Source of the DNA: Shewanella sp. NFH-SH190041
GTDB lineage: Bacteria > Pseudomonadota > Gammaproteobacteria > Enterobacterales > Shewanellaceae
Assembly: GCF_024363255.1 (NCBI RefSeq)
Contig: NZ_AP026070.1
Coordinates: 3,348,001-3,412,000, forward strand
Direction: 5' to 3'
Length of the DNA: 64,000 nucleotides
Numbering within the stretch: the stretch's first letter is position 1; each line of letters starts with the position of its first letter. The notes under the pieces are model-generated. The model saw only the letters and a list, made by a program, of their open reading frames with translations, was not told the DNA's origin and made no database searches. Positions 23,899 to 32,704 of the stretch are shown here, piece after piece. A program made the translations under genes and the position numbers.

Positions 23899-24578
23899 TT
23901 GATCCTCCCAGTGCCAGGGCGGGATCGCACTTTATTAAAAAATATGATCAAATAGCGGCGTCTTTTATTATTGGTCATTGCTATGGACTTGTTTGAACAC
24001 CTCTCCGTCGTTACCGAAACACGCTCTGACATTAATCGTCGGCACGATCTTATTGATGTCATCTTTCTTGTTATTAGTGCCATTGCCTCAGGAGCTGAGG
24101 GTTGGCGCGATATTCAAGAGTTTGGGGACAATAAAATTGATTGGTTAAAGCAGTACCGTTTGTATGAATCAGGTGTTCCCCGCCGGCACACGATTGCGCG
24201 CATCTTGCGCGCTATTGAAGTCGAATCACTGCTGTTAGCCCTATTAAGCTGGGCCAATGAGCATCGTTACCATTCTGGTAAGCCACTGATTGCACTGGAT
24301 GGCAAGGTACTTCGAGGGGCTTATCGTAATAACCCCAAGCAAGCATTGCAGCTTGTTACTGCATACGACTGTGAGAACGGACTCGTTCTCAGCCAGCGGC
24401 CGACAGCCAATAAAAACGGTGAAATCAAAGTTGTACGACAGATGCTCAAAGTCCTTGATATCAAAGGTGCCGTCATCACTATGGATGCACTCCATTGCCA
24501 GCGTGAAACGCTTGAGTTAATCAGCAGTAAGAAAGCTCATGTCGTTGTTCAAGTTAAGAAAAATCAACCTCTACTGCA

Positions 24579-24586
24579 TAAATTTA
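24579..24586. repeat. Left 8-bp target duplication of the IS1595-like element
   Basis: TAAATTTA here and at 25561-25568 flank the inner element. Eight bases is the usual duplication length for IS1595-family elements. The site is itself palindromic. Confidence 0.9.
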
Positions 24587-25560
24587 CATGCCTATGCACT
24601 TTGCTCAGCATGAGTTCATAGGTGAATGAAAAATAGCTATATTTAACAACCGCATAGGAATTTGTTTTTCTATTCTTCTGCGATTAAAACGATAAATGAA
24701 CTCATTGAGGTATTCCTGTACATATTTTTTGGATATTCCGTGGAATGTGCCCTGAATAAATGTTTTCAGGTTGCTAATGGCGATATGTACCCACGGGAGC
24801 CACTCATCAACCAATTCTTTCGGCGTCACTCTGGCTTCGTGATGCTGGGTTTTATCAATGATAGTCAATGCACGTAGCCCATCTGAGCGAACATATTGAT
24901 TGGGGAGAATATGCGCTTGCACAAATTGCTCGACACTTTGGTGGCTGATACGGTTAACAGCCTGCATGGCAATATAGCCGGCTCGTTCACCTTGGGTTTC
25001 AACGGCCACAATTATCGGTGTTTTCCCTGCCGCGCCTCGACCACGTTTACCTTTTTGTTTGCCGCCAACCAAGCAATCATCCAATTCTATGTTGCCAGAT
25101 AACCAATACAGTCTGTCTCTGTGCCCCATTGCGATACGCAATTTTTTCAGTATCAACCTTGCCGTTCGCCAGTTAACTTCAATGAGCTTTTTGAGCCGTA
25201 ATGCTGATATTCCGCCTTTGTCTGACCCTATAAAATAAATGGCCGTAAACCATTTAGACAGCGGGATATGCGTGCCGTGAAACAGCGTGTCAGATGTCAC
25301 GGATGTTTGCTTATGGCACTGACAGCATTCATAAAGCTCACGGGTATGGATTTGATAGGCTTGACGATGACCACATTTAGGGCAGATAAATCCATCCGGC
25401 CATCGCTGCATTTTCAGGTAATCAAGACAGGCATTTTCTGAATGAAATTGACGTTGCCAATCTATAAAGCTCATTTCTGACATGTTCATCATAAAACCCT
25501 CCACAAGAAGCGATTTATGGTTCTATATTACGCCCAAACTGACCGAGGTGCATAGGCATG
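24587..25560 (-). mobile_element. IS1595-like insertion sequence, complete, 974 bp
   Basis: Terminal inverted repeats begin CATGCCTATGCAC at both ends and match at about 19 of 22 bases. 8-bp target duplications TAAATTTA flank it. It contains one intact transposase gene on the minus strand. It sits inside the transposase gene of ISAs1 element A. All parts needed for movement seem intact. Confidence 0.92.
24605..25492 (-). CDS. IS1595-family (ISXO2-like) transposase
   Basis: 295 residues. The N-terminal zinc-ribbon has CPKCGH and CCQCHK (about residues 34-61), followed by an ISXO2-like catalytic domain with acidic motifs IELDDCLVGG and VRSDG and the C-terminal YLNEFIYRFNRR. The start at 25492 is chosen because GGAGG lies five to six bases before the ATG; an in-frame GTG lies 12 bases upstream. 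The stop lies 18 bases inside the element's end. No frameshift or stop, so probably active. Confidence 0.92.
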   Translation of the reverse strand: MMNMSEMSFIDWQRQFHSENACLDYLKMQRWPDGFICPKCGHRQAYQIHTRELYECCQCHKQTSVTSDTLFHGTHIPLSKWFTAIYFIGSDKGGISALRLKKLIEVNWRTARLILKKLRIAMGHRDRLYWLSGNIELDDCLVGGKQKGKRGRGAAGKTPIIVAVETQGERAGYIAMQAVNRISHQSVEQFVQAHILPNQYVRSDGLRALTIIDKTQHHEARVTPKELVDEWLPWVHIAISNLKTFIQGTFHGISKKYVQEYLNEFIYRFNRRRIEKQIPMRLLNIAIFHSPMNSC

Positions 25561-25724
25561 TAAATTTATTCGTTCTCAATTCCAAACTCTGTGTGATGCC
25601 AATAAGGAAAAGGTCATTACTGAAGTTATTCAGCAAGCTCATGGGCGTACAGAAGCACGTTACGTCTTTCAGTTAAAGGCTAAGCTCACCCCGGAGTTAA
25701 TAGAGAAATGGCCGACCATCCGCA

Positions 25725-25733
25725 GTTTCATTG
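25725..25733. repeat. Left 9-bp target duplication of ISAs1 element B
   Basis: GTTTCATTG here and at 26975-26983 flank element B. ISAs1-family elements make 8-10 bp duplications. Confidence 0.88.
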
Positions 25734-26974
25734 CAGGGTGAGATCGCGAACGTTTTGTAATCAATTCACATATCTTGATTGACCAGCGGATCAATCTGTG
25801 AACATATACTGCTTTTTAGCGATAGCGCCATGATCACAGATGCATTTTCAGAGTACTTCTCAAACATTACAGATCCTCGCCAGAAAGCAAAAATCAGTTA
25901 TTTGCTGTTCGATGTTTTGTTTCTGACAGTCTGTGCAATCATTGCTGGAGCTAACGGGTGGGAAGATATTGAAGATTTTGGTGAAGCTCATTTTGATTGG
26001 CTCCAGTCTAAAGGGTTATTTAAGTCAGGACTGCCGGTTCATGACACCATAGCTCGGATCATTTCTTGCCTTGACCCTACTCAGTTTCAACAGTGTTTCA
26101 TCAAATGGATGGCACAAGTTTCAGCCGTCAGTGACGGGCAACTGATCGCGATTGACGGTAAAACATTGCGCGGTTCCTATCATCGGGAAGACCGACAGTC
26201 CACCATTCATATGGTCAGCGCCTTTGCAACAGCAAATGGTGTCGTCATGGGACAATTAAAAACCGATGATAAATCCAATGAAATCACTGCGTTACCAGCA
26301 TTACTGCAGGTATTAGAGCTTAAAGGATGTTTGGTATCTATTGATGCCATGGGGTGTCAGACAGAGATCGCCGAAACCATTGTAAATCGAGGTGGTGACT
26401 ACCTTTTGGCTGTTAAAGGTAATCAAAAAACACTGCATGAAACCGTGAGTTCAGCGCTAAAACCTCATATCAAAACAGCAATAACTTGCTTGGAAAACAG
26501 CCATAGTCGCAGTGAAGCGCGTGCTTATGCCGTTATCACTGCTGATGAGTTAGCGAAGCAATTTCCCAAATGGCCCAAACTTTCAAGTATTGGTGCAACC
26601 ATGAGCTATCGACGTACAAAAAATGGCAAAGAATCATTGGAATATCGCTACTACATCAGTTCAGCGTCTTTGACCACAACACAGTTTGCCAACGCCGTTC
26701 GGGGCCATTGGGGCATCGAAAATAGTCTGCATTGGGTGCTGGATGCTTCACTGTCAGAAGATAGTTGTCAAATTTATCGAGATAACGCTGCCGAGGTTTT
26801 AGCCGTCGTACGGCATATGGCCGTGAATATGCTACGAAGCGAAACCACAAAGAAAGCAAGTATTCGCCGCAAGCAAAACATTGCCGCAATGAAGCCAAAC
26901 TATCTTGAAAAGGTACTTGCTTCAGGGTTTACAACAGAGTTGGATAAAAACTAAGCATTCATGCTCTCACCCTG
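25734..26974 (+). mobile_element. ISAs1-family element B, complete, 1241 bp
   Basis: Ends start with the inverted repeat CAGGGTGAGA on both sides and then diverge partly. A 9-bp target duplication, GTTTCATTG, lies outside. It carries one full transposase gene. It is inserted into the transposase of another ISAs1-family element (A), with a clearly different sequence, so this is not a tandem duplication of one element. Confidence 0.92.
25830..26954 (+). CDS. ISAs1-family transposase of element B, intact
   Basis: 374 residues, normal for the family. Reads MITDAFSEYFSNITDPRQ at the start, then the DDE-type core with AIDGKTLRGSYH and VSIDAMGCQTEIAETI, and the C-terminal HWGIENSLHWVLDASLSEDSC. The ATG at 25830 fits the family N-terminus; the open frame extends to a TTG at 25779 without support. 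No frameshift, so the element may still be mobile. It is a distant relative of the broken transposase of element A around it. Confidence 0.93.
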   Translation: MITDAFSEYFSNITDPRQKAKISYLLFDVLFLTVCAIIAGANGWEDIEDFGEAHFDWLQSKGLFKSGLPVHDTIARIISCLDPTQFQQCFIKWMAQVSAVSDGQLIAIDGKTLRGSYHREDRQSTIHMVSAFATANGVVMGQLKTDDKSNEITALPALLQVLELKGCLVSIDAMGCQTEIAETIVNRGGDYLLAVKGNQKTLHETVSSALKPHIKTAITCLENSHSRSEARAYAVITADELAKQFPKWPKLSSIGATMSYRRTKNGKESLEYRYYISSASLTTTQFANAVRGHWGIENSLHWVLDASLSEDSCQIYRDNAAEVLAVVRHMAVNMLRSETTKKASIRRKQNIAAMKPNYLEKVLASGFTTELDKN

Positions 26975-27350
26975 GTTTCATTGCGGTGGAGCGCCATCGT
27001 ACTCAAGATGGTAAAACCTCAATCGATACCAGCTTCTACGTCAGCTCTTTATCACCAAAACATAAGCTTTTAGGACACTATATTCGTCAACACTGGCGTA
27101 TTGAAAATAGTCAACATTACATCCTTGATGTTGTTTTTAAAGAGGATGCTTCGCGCATTGCAATGGGTGATGCCGTTGAAAATATGGCGCTATTTCGCCG
27201 GTTTGTGATGAACCTGTTGCAGCAGTGCCATTGTGATGCACCAAGCCAACGAAATAAGATAAAAAAGGCGGGCTGGAATGATGATTATCGTTCAAAGGTC
27301 TTCTTTGGATAAAAAGTCATCGAAGTATGCTCTCGCCCTGCTCCCAGTGC

Positions 27351-28090
27351 AGTAAAATGCCAGTCATAATGTATTTATTCATTTGATTTAAATATGTGTG
27401 TTTAATTATTCTTCTTCACAATATTGTGCATACCAGCCCACTATATACATTTCTATAGGCTTTATTACCGTATCCCTGACGTGGAAACATCATCACAGCC
27501 ATGCTTATTAAGTAACACATTTAGAATACGCTTTTGTATTAAATATATATCCATCAATAGTGATATATATTTAAAATATAATTCTACCTGAAGACATTTA
27601 ACTGATATTTTAACCAGAAATCAATATGGTTATAGTTAAATGTTTGATTAACGTGACAACTATTGTTTTATAAACACCAACATTTAAACTAGATAAAATT
27701 ATTTATACCTTAAAAGCTAACCTATAAATAAACAGCGTATTGGTTTATTCATTCTTAATTTATATCGATAATAGGTTACATATAGCCGTTCTGTTCTCCA
27801 ATAAATGACTACTCGCATCCAATTACGTTGTTAAAAAACTTATCTTTTTTGATTTATCCTAAAGCCCCCTGAGAATAACAGCCAAGCACAATAGCTTTGT
27901 TCGGATTATCAGCATCACGATAACCATTTTGTCATGTCATTACTTATAAATAATAGTGAAAAAATAACGTAGATAAAATAAATTATAAACAAAGTAATTC
28001 TCTAACAATAATTCTAGACTAAATAAAGATTATTTAATTAAAACAGGTATAATGCCGAAAAAATGATTAACTCAGATTTATTCTACAATA
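27351..28090. other. 740-bp AT-rich intergenic region, no gene seen
   Basis: No open frame of convincing length or composition occurs on either strand. The stretch is much richer in A+T than the genes around it and has many short T and A runs. A TATAAT-like -10 box at 28048-28053 (caggTATAATgcc) could serve the downstream gene, but its -35 is poor. I see no transposon ends or tRNA. Confidence 0.6.
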
Positions 28091-31000
28091 ATGTTTGTTA
28101 GAGATTTATTTATGTATTTAACCCAGAGGCGAAAACTTTCGCTCTTATTTACGCTATTTTCACTCAGTTTCTTTACATTACCAGTAAATGCTGAACAGGA
28201 AAAACTGCAGAACCCCATTTTACAAATCGTGGGGAATGGACCACTCGTTCCCCAATCAGATTATCAATCCTTGCCGATCAACTTTATGAATTTAAAAGAA
28301 GTTGATATTGAGGTCATGCATATCACTGATCCCAACCGTTTTTTAAATCAATATTACTTAACTGAAGATTTAAAGAGCTGGCAGTTAGATAATATTAAAC
28401 ATGATTTTGTCAGTGTCTATTCAGAGCGGGTAACGCTACCCGACAGTAAAGAAAACGAGCAAACATCAGCCCGCATTCCACTCCCCCATACCTTGGCATC
28501 TGGCTGGTACCTTGTGGTACTGAAATCTCCTGGTGAATTTTATAATATAAAAGCCAAACACTTGTTGCTGACCGATATCAGCATTCAGGCCAAATTAAAT
28601 CTTCATCAAGCCAGTTTTACAGCGACCAGACTATCATCTGGGCAAGCAGTCAATTCAGGCATTATGGAGATCTATCGCGATGGCAAACTGTTAAAGTCTG
28701 CGCCCATTGATCCTTTAGGTAATGCCTACTTTGATATTGAAACCTATAGCACAGATACCGTCATTGCCCGAGTGGCCAAAACGCCGGGAAGCAATAGTGC
28801 TGATCAATCCAAGCAGAAAGAAGAAATTGGTATTCTACCGCTGCGGGAATCTCCCTTAGATTTATCCGACTACGCGATTGGGGGGCGGGAATATCAGCCT
28901 TATGAGGCTTTTATTTACAGTAATCGGGATATGGTCAAACCGGATGAAACACTACCGCTGAATATTCTGTTACGTAATCAAGATGGTGAAACCACCACGA
29001 ATCAAGATATCACGCTGACACTGTTAAACCCATACAATGATGTGATGCTGACAGAGCAGCTCTCACCACAGGCCGCTGGGTATTACAGTAAACAGTTGCA
29101 GACATCAATTAAATGGCCAACGGGTCGTTATACGGCTCAGGTACGCCTAAACCCCAAGTCAGATAAACCTATAGGACAATTTACCTTTAACTTAGAGGAA
29201 TTTGTTCCTGAACGAATGGATCTGACCTTTACCGATCCTGCCAAATTTGCCTTAGCTGGTAATCTCAATACCGTGCAGCTAAATGGCCGTTACCTGTTTG
29301 GTAGCCCTGCCAATGGCAATCTTCTATATACCTCGGTTACCTACTCTCCTCAACGCCATTTTGAAGGCAAGTTCAGTCAGTATTTTGTCGGCGTCCCCTT
29401 CCGCTTAAATAATAACTATACCGAACTAGAAGATGTAAAAATGTCAGAGCAAGGCACTGCCTCTGTCGCTATCCCAACATCAAATCCAAACAGTATTTCC
29501 AGCCCGGTAAAAGTTCAGGCCAATTTCAGCCTGCTGGAAGATGGTGGCGCCGCAGTACAACGTAGCTTGGCTTTTACCAGTTGGAAAAACAGCCCTATTC
29601 CCGCTATTCGGCCACATCAATTTAAGGTTGGATACCATACTAGCCCAGACTTTGATATCGCACTGCTCAGCCCTGATGGACAATCAATGTTGGATGGTGA
29701 TATCCAACTAGATTATGAAAGAGAGCAATGGCCATATTATTGGTACTATGAAGATGATATTGGCTGGAAACAGGAAAAGCAGGATAAGTGGAAACATATT
29801 TCCACCCAAACCATCAAAGTAACAAAGGGAAACAAAAAACTTATCACCCTGCCATCACGTTGGGGAGACTACCGCATTACGCTGACAGATAAAAAAAGCG
29901 GTAATATCACCCAATACAGCTTTTATGCCGGTTGGTATGATGAAAGTGATCAGGTGCGCGAAAAACCTGAACATCTCAACATCAAGTTAGATAAAACGGC
30001 CTATATCGCTGGGGATAACATCGGCATCAATCTAAATAGTCCGATAGATGGTAGTGCAGCGATCACCTTAGAAACCGATGAAACGATCAGAACCCAGCGG
30101 GTTGCGGTGAAAAAAGGCCAATCCCAACTGAATATCACCCTGCCAAAAGAAATCAAACGGCATGATATTTATTTAACCGTGACGCTGACCGGAAATGAGA
30201 ATCACGTTCCGAAACGCTATTTCGGTATTACTGCTATTTCGCTGGATAGACAAAAGCAAAAACTGGCGATTAATGCACCACTACCCAGAATTATTAAGCC
30301 GCTAACTAAGGTCACAGTCCCAGTCAGTGTCGATAACATTACCGCTACCCAACAAAATAATACCTGGGTAACCCTGTCTCTGGTTGATAAGGGGATTATT
30401 AATCTCAGCCGCTTTACCCCCGTCAACCCATTTGATTATTTCTATGGTCAACGTAGATATAGCGCCGATATTATTGATCTTTACTCCCGACTGTTTGACT
30501 TGCGACCAGATCCATTTGCGCAATCACATTACGGCAGTGATGCTGTCGATAATACTGATAATAAAAACGACAATCTGGTTGAAAGCAAAAGTATCATTTT
30601 AATGACTAAGCCAGTAAAGCTGGTTAATGGGAAAGCGAATATCGAATTAGATATCCCAGACTACAATGGTGAAGGTCAACTGATTGTTACCGCATTTAAT
30701 GACAATCAAAGTGGTCAACTAGTCAAAAATCAGACAATTACATCACCAGTTGTGGCCGAACTGAGTATTCCCCGATTTTTGATCCCAGGGGATAAGCCCA
30801 GTGTCACTGTGGATATTCACAATAACAGTGGCAACAGTAAAACCCTAACGTTGGCATTAACTAGTAGTGCCGCTATCGTACTCGATCAGAGCATTTTGCC
30901 CGCTCAAATTACGCTGAAAGATAAAGAGCATGTTAGCTTCAATATTCCATTCAGTGTCATCAACGCGGGTGAGTACAAGGCGAAGCTAACCCTGGATGTT

Positions 31001-32704
31001 AATGAAACACCAGCAAGTGAAGATGATGTGCATATCAGTCGCTCATGGCAAATTCCTGTGCATTCTCTGATGCCATGGGCAACGGCAACAACTAATGATG
31101 TACTAAGCAGTAATAGCAGCCGTCAAGTACCGTCCAATTTATGGTACGGCATGCAGACAGTGCAACAGAAACTGGGATATGCCTATATCAGTCAATTGCC
31201 GACACTGAGCATTGCTAAGCAAGCCCGCGATCTATTCCGTTATCCTTATGGCTGCGCCGAACAAACCACCAGTAAAGCAATGCCATACCTGCTGTCAGCG
31301 CCAGAGTTAGATAGCTTTAAGCTCGCAGTAGTAAAAGACAGTCAGCACAGTCAATCTGGCGCGGCCACGAACCATATCGATCACCTTGACCGGGATATGC
31401 TGTCCAAAGCGATTACCACATTGCAAACCATGCAATATGCTAATGGTGGCTTCTCGCTGTGGAGTTTAAGTGATAATGATGATTACAATCACGAACTCCC
31501 ATGGTTGACAGTCTATGTGACTGATTTTCTGATCCAAGCGGATAAGCGCTTTGCCAACCTAGTACCTGAAGATATGCTGCATCGAGCAACGGTACGGGTG
31601 TATAACTACATTAAGGACCCAAGTATTGTCCGCAAACTCACCTATAGCAGTGATAGCGCCTCAGCCGTGCTCACCTATGGTGCCTATCTACTGGCCAATA
31701 AAGGGATGCTGCAATGGAGTGAAATTAATAACCTGAATATTGACAGTTATCCTTCACCCCTTAGTTATCTGCAACAGATTAGCGCTTACGCTGCGGTTGG
31801 TGACAGTGGTAAAGCTCTGACCATGCTGGACAACTATGCCAATATCAATCGTAAGAATCTCTATTTTCATGATTATGGCTCCAATATCCGCGATAAAGCA
31901 CTGGCCGTGGTAATTTTGGAACAATTGCGGCAAAACCCTCAGCTGCAACAAGCCGCGGCGGTAAAGCAGGCCGAATTGCTAGATCAGCTGATTAAGCAGG
32001 AAAATCGCGACTATTGGCTCAGCACTCAGGAACAAGGGGCGTTATTACAGGCTGCAGTTATCAGTCACCAGCATAATAATAACCAGCAGTTCAGCGTAGA
32101 AATTGATGGAAAAGTGGTTAGCCATCAAGGCGCATTCTCTGTGCCGCTGACCAAAGACACCCTAATTAAAAACCTAGGACAGACCCCTATCCATCTGAAG
32201 TGGCAAGCGCAAGGTTATATTGATCAAAATATTGCCAATAACAGCCTATATCGCAATACCCTGTCAATGGAAAAAGTGCAGCGTCAATTATTTACCCCAG
32301 ATGGTAAGCCTTTTGATGGTGATCATGTCAAAGTAGGCGATAAGCTGATTGTACTCCTGACGGTAAAATCTCGTAGTGATCTGTACGATATGATGCTGAC
32401 CGATAAAATTCCGGCTGGATTTGTACTGGAAAATCCAAGCATCAGTCCCAATTTGAATCTGACCGAGCTATTGCCCAATGACACGGCACTAAGCAAACCA
32501 CAACATACTGAATATCGTAATGATCGTTTCGTTGTGGCTGACAGTTTGGGACTATACGATAACCCGCATCAGTATGCTTACGTCATCAGAGCAGAAGTAC
32601 CGGGTACCTTTATTGCCGGGGCAATTTATATCGAAGCTATGTACCAACCACAGGAGCATAGTATGTACTGGTTCGCCCCTGGCACATTCACCATTGAAAA
32701 ATAA
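28091..32704 (+). CDS. Alpha-2-macroglobulin-like protein with thioester (YfhM/YfaS family)
   Basis: Large periplasmic protease-trapping protein, 1537 residues. The N-terminus is a cleavable signal peptide (SLLFTLFSLSFFTLPVNA) with no lipobox Cys, unlike E. coli YfhM, which is a lipoprotein. The middle holds macroglobulin-type beta domains. The reactive thioester motif GCAEQ is present with Cys near residue 1055, followed by the alpha/alpha-toroid region (QTMQYANGGFSLWS) and a C-terminal receptor-binding-like domain. It directly precedes pbpC, the conserved pairing that suggests a role in guarding the periplasm after wall damage. The start may be the ATG at 28112 instead. Base composition is more AT-rich than in neighbouring genes. 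Confidence 0.92.
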   Translation: MFVRDLFMYLTQRRKLSLLFTLFSLSFFTLPVNAEQEKLQNPILQIVGNGPLVPQSDYQSLPINFMNLKEVDIEVMHITDPNRFLNQYYLTEDLKSWQLDNIKHDFVSVYSERVTLPDSKENEQTSARIPLPHTLASGWYLVVLKSPGEFYNIKAKHLLLTDISIQAKLNLHQASFTATRLSSGQAVNSGIMEIYRDGKLLKSAPIDPLGNAYFDIETYSTDTVIARVAKTPGSNSADQSKQKEEIGILPLRESPLDLSDYAIGGREYQPYEAFIYSNRDMVKPDETLPLNILLRNQDGETTTNQDITLTLLNPYNDVMLTEQLSPQAAGYYSKQLQTSIKWPTGRYTAQVRLNPKSDKPIGQFTFNLEEFVPERMDLTFTDPAKFALAGNLNTVQLNGRYLFGSPANGNLLYTSVTYSPQRHFEGKFSQYFVGVPFRLNNNYTELEDVKMSEQGTASVAIPTSNPNSISSPVKVQANFSLLEDGGAAVQRSLAFTSWKNSPIPAIRPHQFKVGYHTSPDFDIALLSPDGQSMLDGDIQLDYEREQWPYYWYYEDDIGWKQEKQDKWKHISTQTIKVTKGNKKLITLPSRWGDYRITLTDKKSGNITQYSFYAGWYDESDQVREKPEHLNIKLDKTAYIAGDNIGINLNSPIDGSAAITLETDETIRTQRVAVKKGQSQLNITLPKEIKRHDIYLTVTLTGNENHVPKRYFGITAISLDRQKQKLAINAPLPRIIKPLTKVTVPVSVDNITATQQNNTWVTLSLVDKGIINLSRFTPVNPFDYFYGQRRYSADIIDLYSRLFDLRPDPFAQSHYGSDAVDNTDNKNDNLVESKSIILMTKPVKLVNGKANIELDIPDYNGEGQLIVTAFNDNQSGQLVKNQTITSPVVAELSIPRFLIPGDKPSVTVDIHNNSGNSKTLTLALTSSAAIVLDQSILPAQITLKDKEHVSFNIPFSVINAGEYKAKLTLDVNETPASEDDVHISRSWQIPVHSLMPWATATTNDVLSSNSSRQVPSNLWYGMQTVQQKLGYAYISQLPTLSIAKQARDLFRYPYGCAEQTTSKAMPYLLSAPELDSFKLAVVKDSQHSQSGAATNHIDHLDRDMLSKAITTLQTMQYANGGFSLWSLSDNDDYNHELPWLTVYVTDFLIQADKRFANLVPEDMLHRATVRVYNYIKDPSIVRKLTYSSDSASAVLTYGAYLLANKGMLQWSEINNLNIDSYPSPLSYLQQISAYAAVGDSGKALTMLDNYANINRKNLYFHDYGSNIRDKALAVVILEQLRQNPQLQQAAAVKQAELLDQLIKQENRDYWLSTQEQGALLQAAVISHQHNNNQQFSVEIDGKVVSHQGAFSVPLTKDTLIKNLGQTPIHLKWQAQGYIDQNIANNSLYRNTLSMEKVQRQLFTPDGKPFDGDHVKVGDKLIVLLTVKSRSDLYDMMLTDKIPAGFVLENPSISPNLNLTELLPNDTALSKPQHTEYRNDRFVVADSLGLYDNPHQYAYVIRAEVPGTFIAGAIYIEAMYQPQEHSMYWFAPGTFTIEK

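Larger units (their letters stand above)
23983..27312 (+). pseudogene. ISAs1-family transposase of element A, interrupted twice
   Basis: DDE transposase broken into three parts: 23983-24586, 25569-25733 and 26984-27312. These add up to 1098 bases, exactly 366 codons including the stop. Joining them gives an uninterrupted protein with no frameshift or internal stop: ...LLHKF | IRSQFQTLCD... and ...TIRSFI | AVERHRTQDG... read straight through. Family features are the N-terminal RHDLIDVIFLVISAIASGAEGW-like region, ALDGKVLRGA, and the C-terminal HYIRQHWRIENSQHYILD segment. Perfect frame restoration implies the insertions are recent, before other decay had accumulated. Confidence 0.93.
23915..27340 (+). 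mobile_element. ISAs1-family element A, carrying two nested insertions
   Basis: The outer element is bounded by inverted ends beginning CAGGGCG (left CAGGGCGGGATCGCAC; right end, reversed, CAGGGCGAGAGCATAC). A 10-bp target duplication, CTCCCAGTGC, lies outside both ends (23905-23914 and 27341-27350). Subtracting the two inner elements and one copy of each of their target duplications leaves 1194 bp, a normal ISAs1-family size. Ends, duplication length and transposase type agree. Two later insertions have broken the transposase, so it can no longer move by itself, though a related transposase might act on its ends. Confidence 0.92.

Noticed and set aside
23863..27350. Composite transposon with cargo
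   Set aside because: The elements are nested, not flanking, and carry no gene other than transposases.
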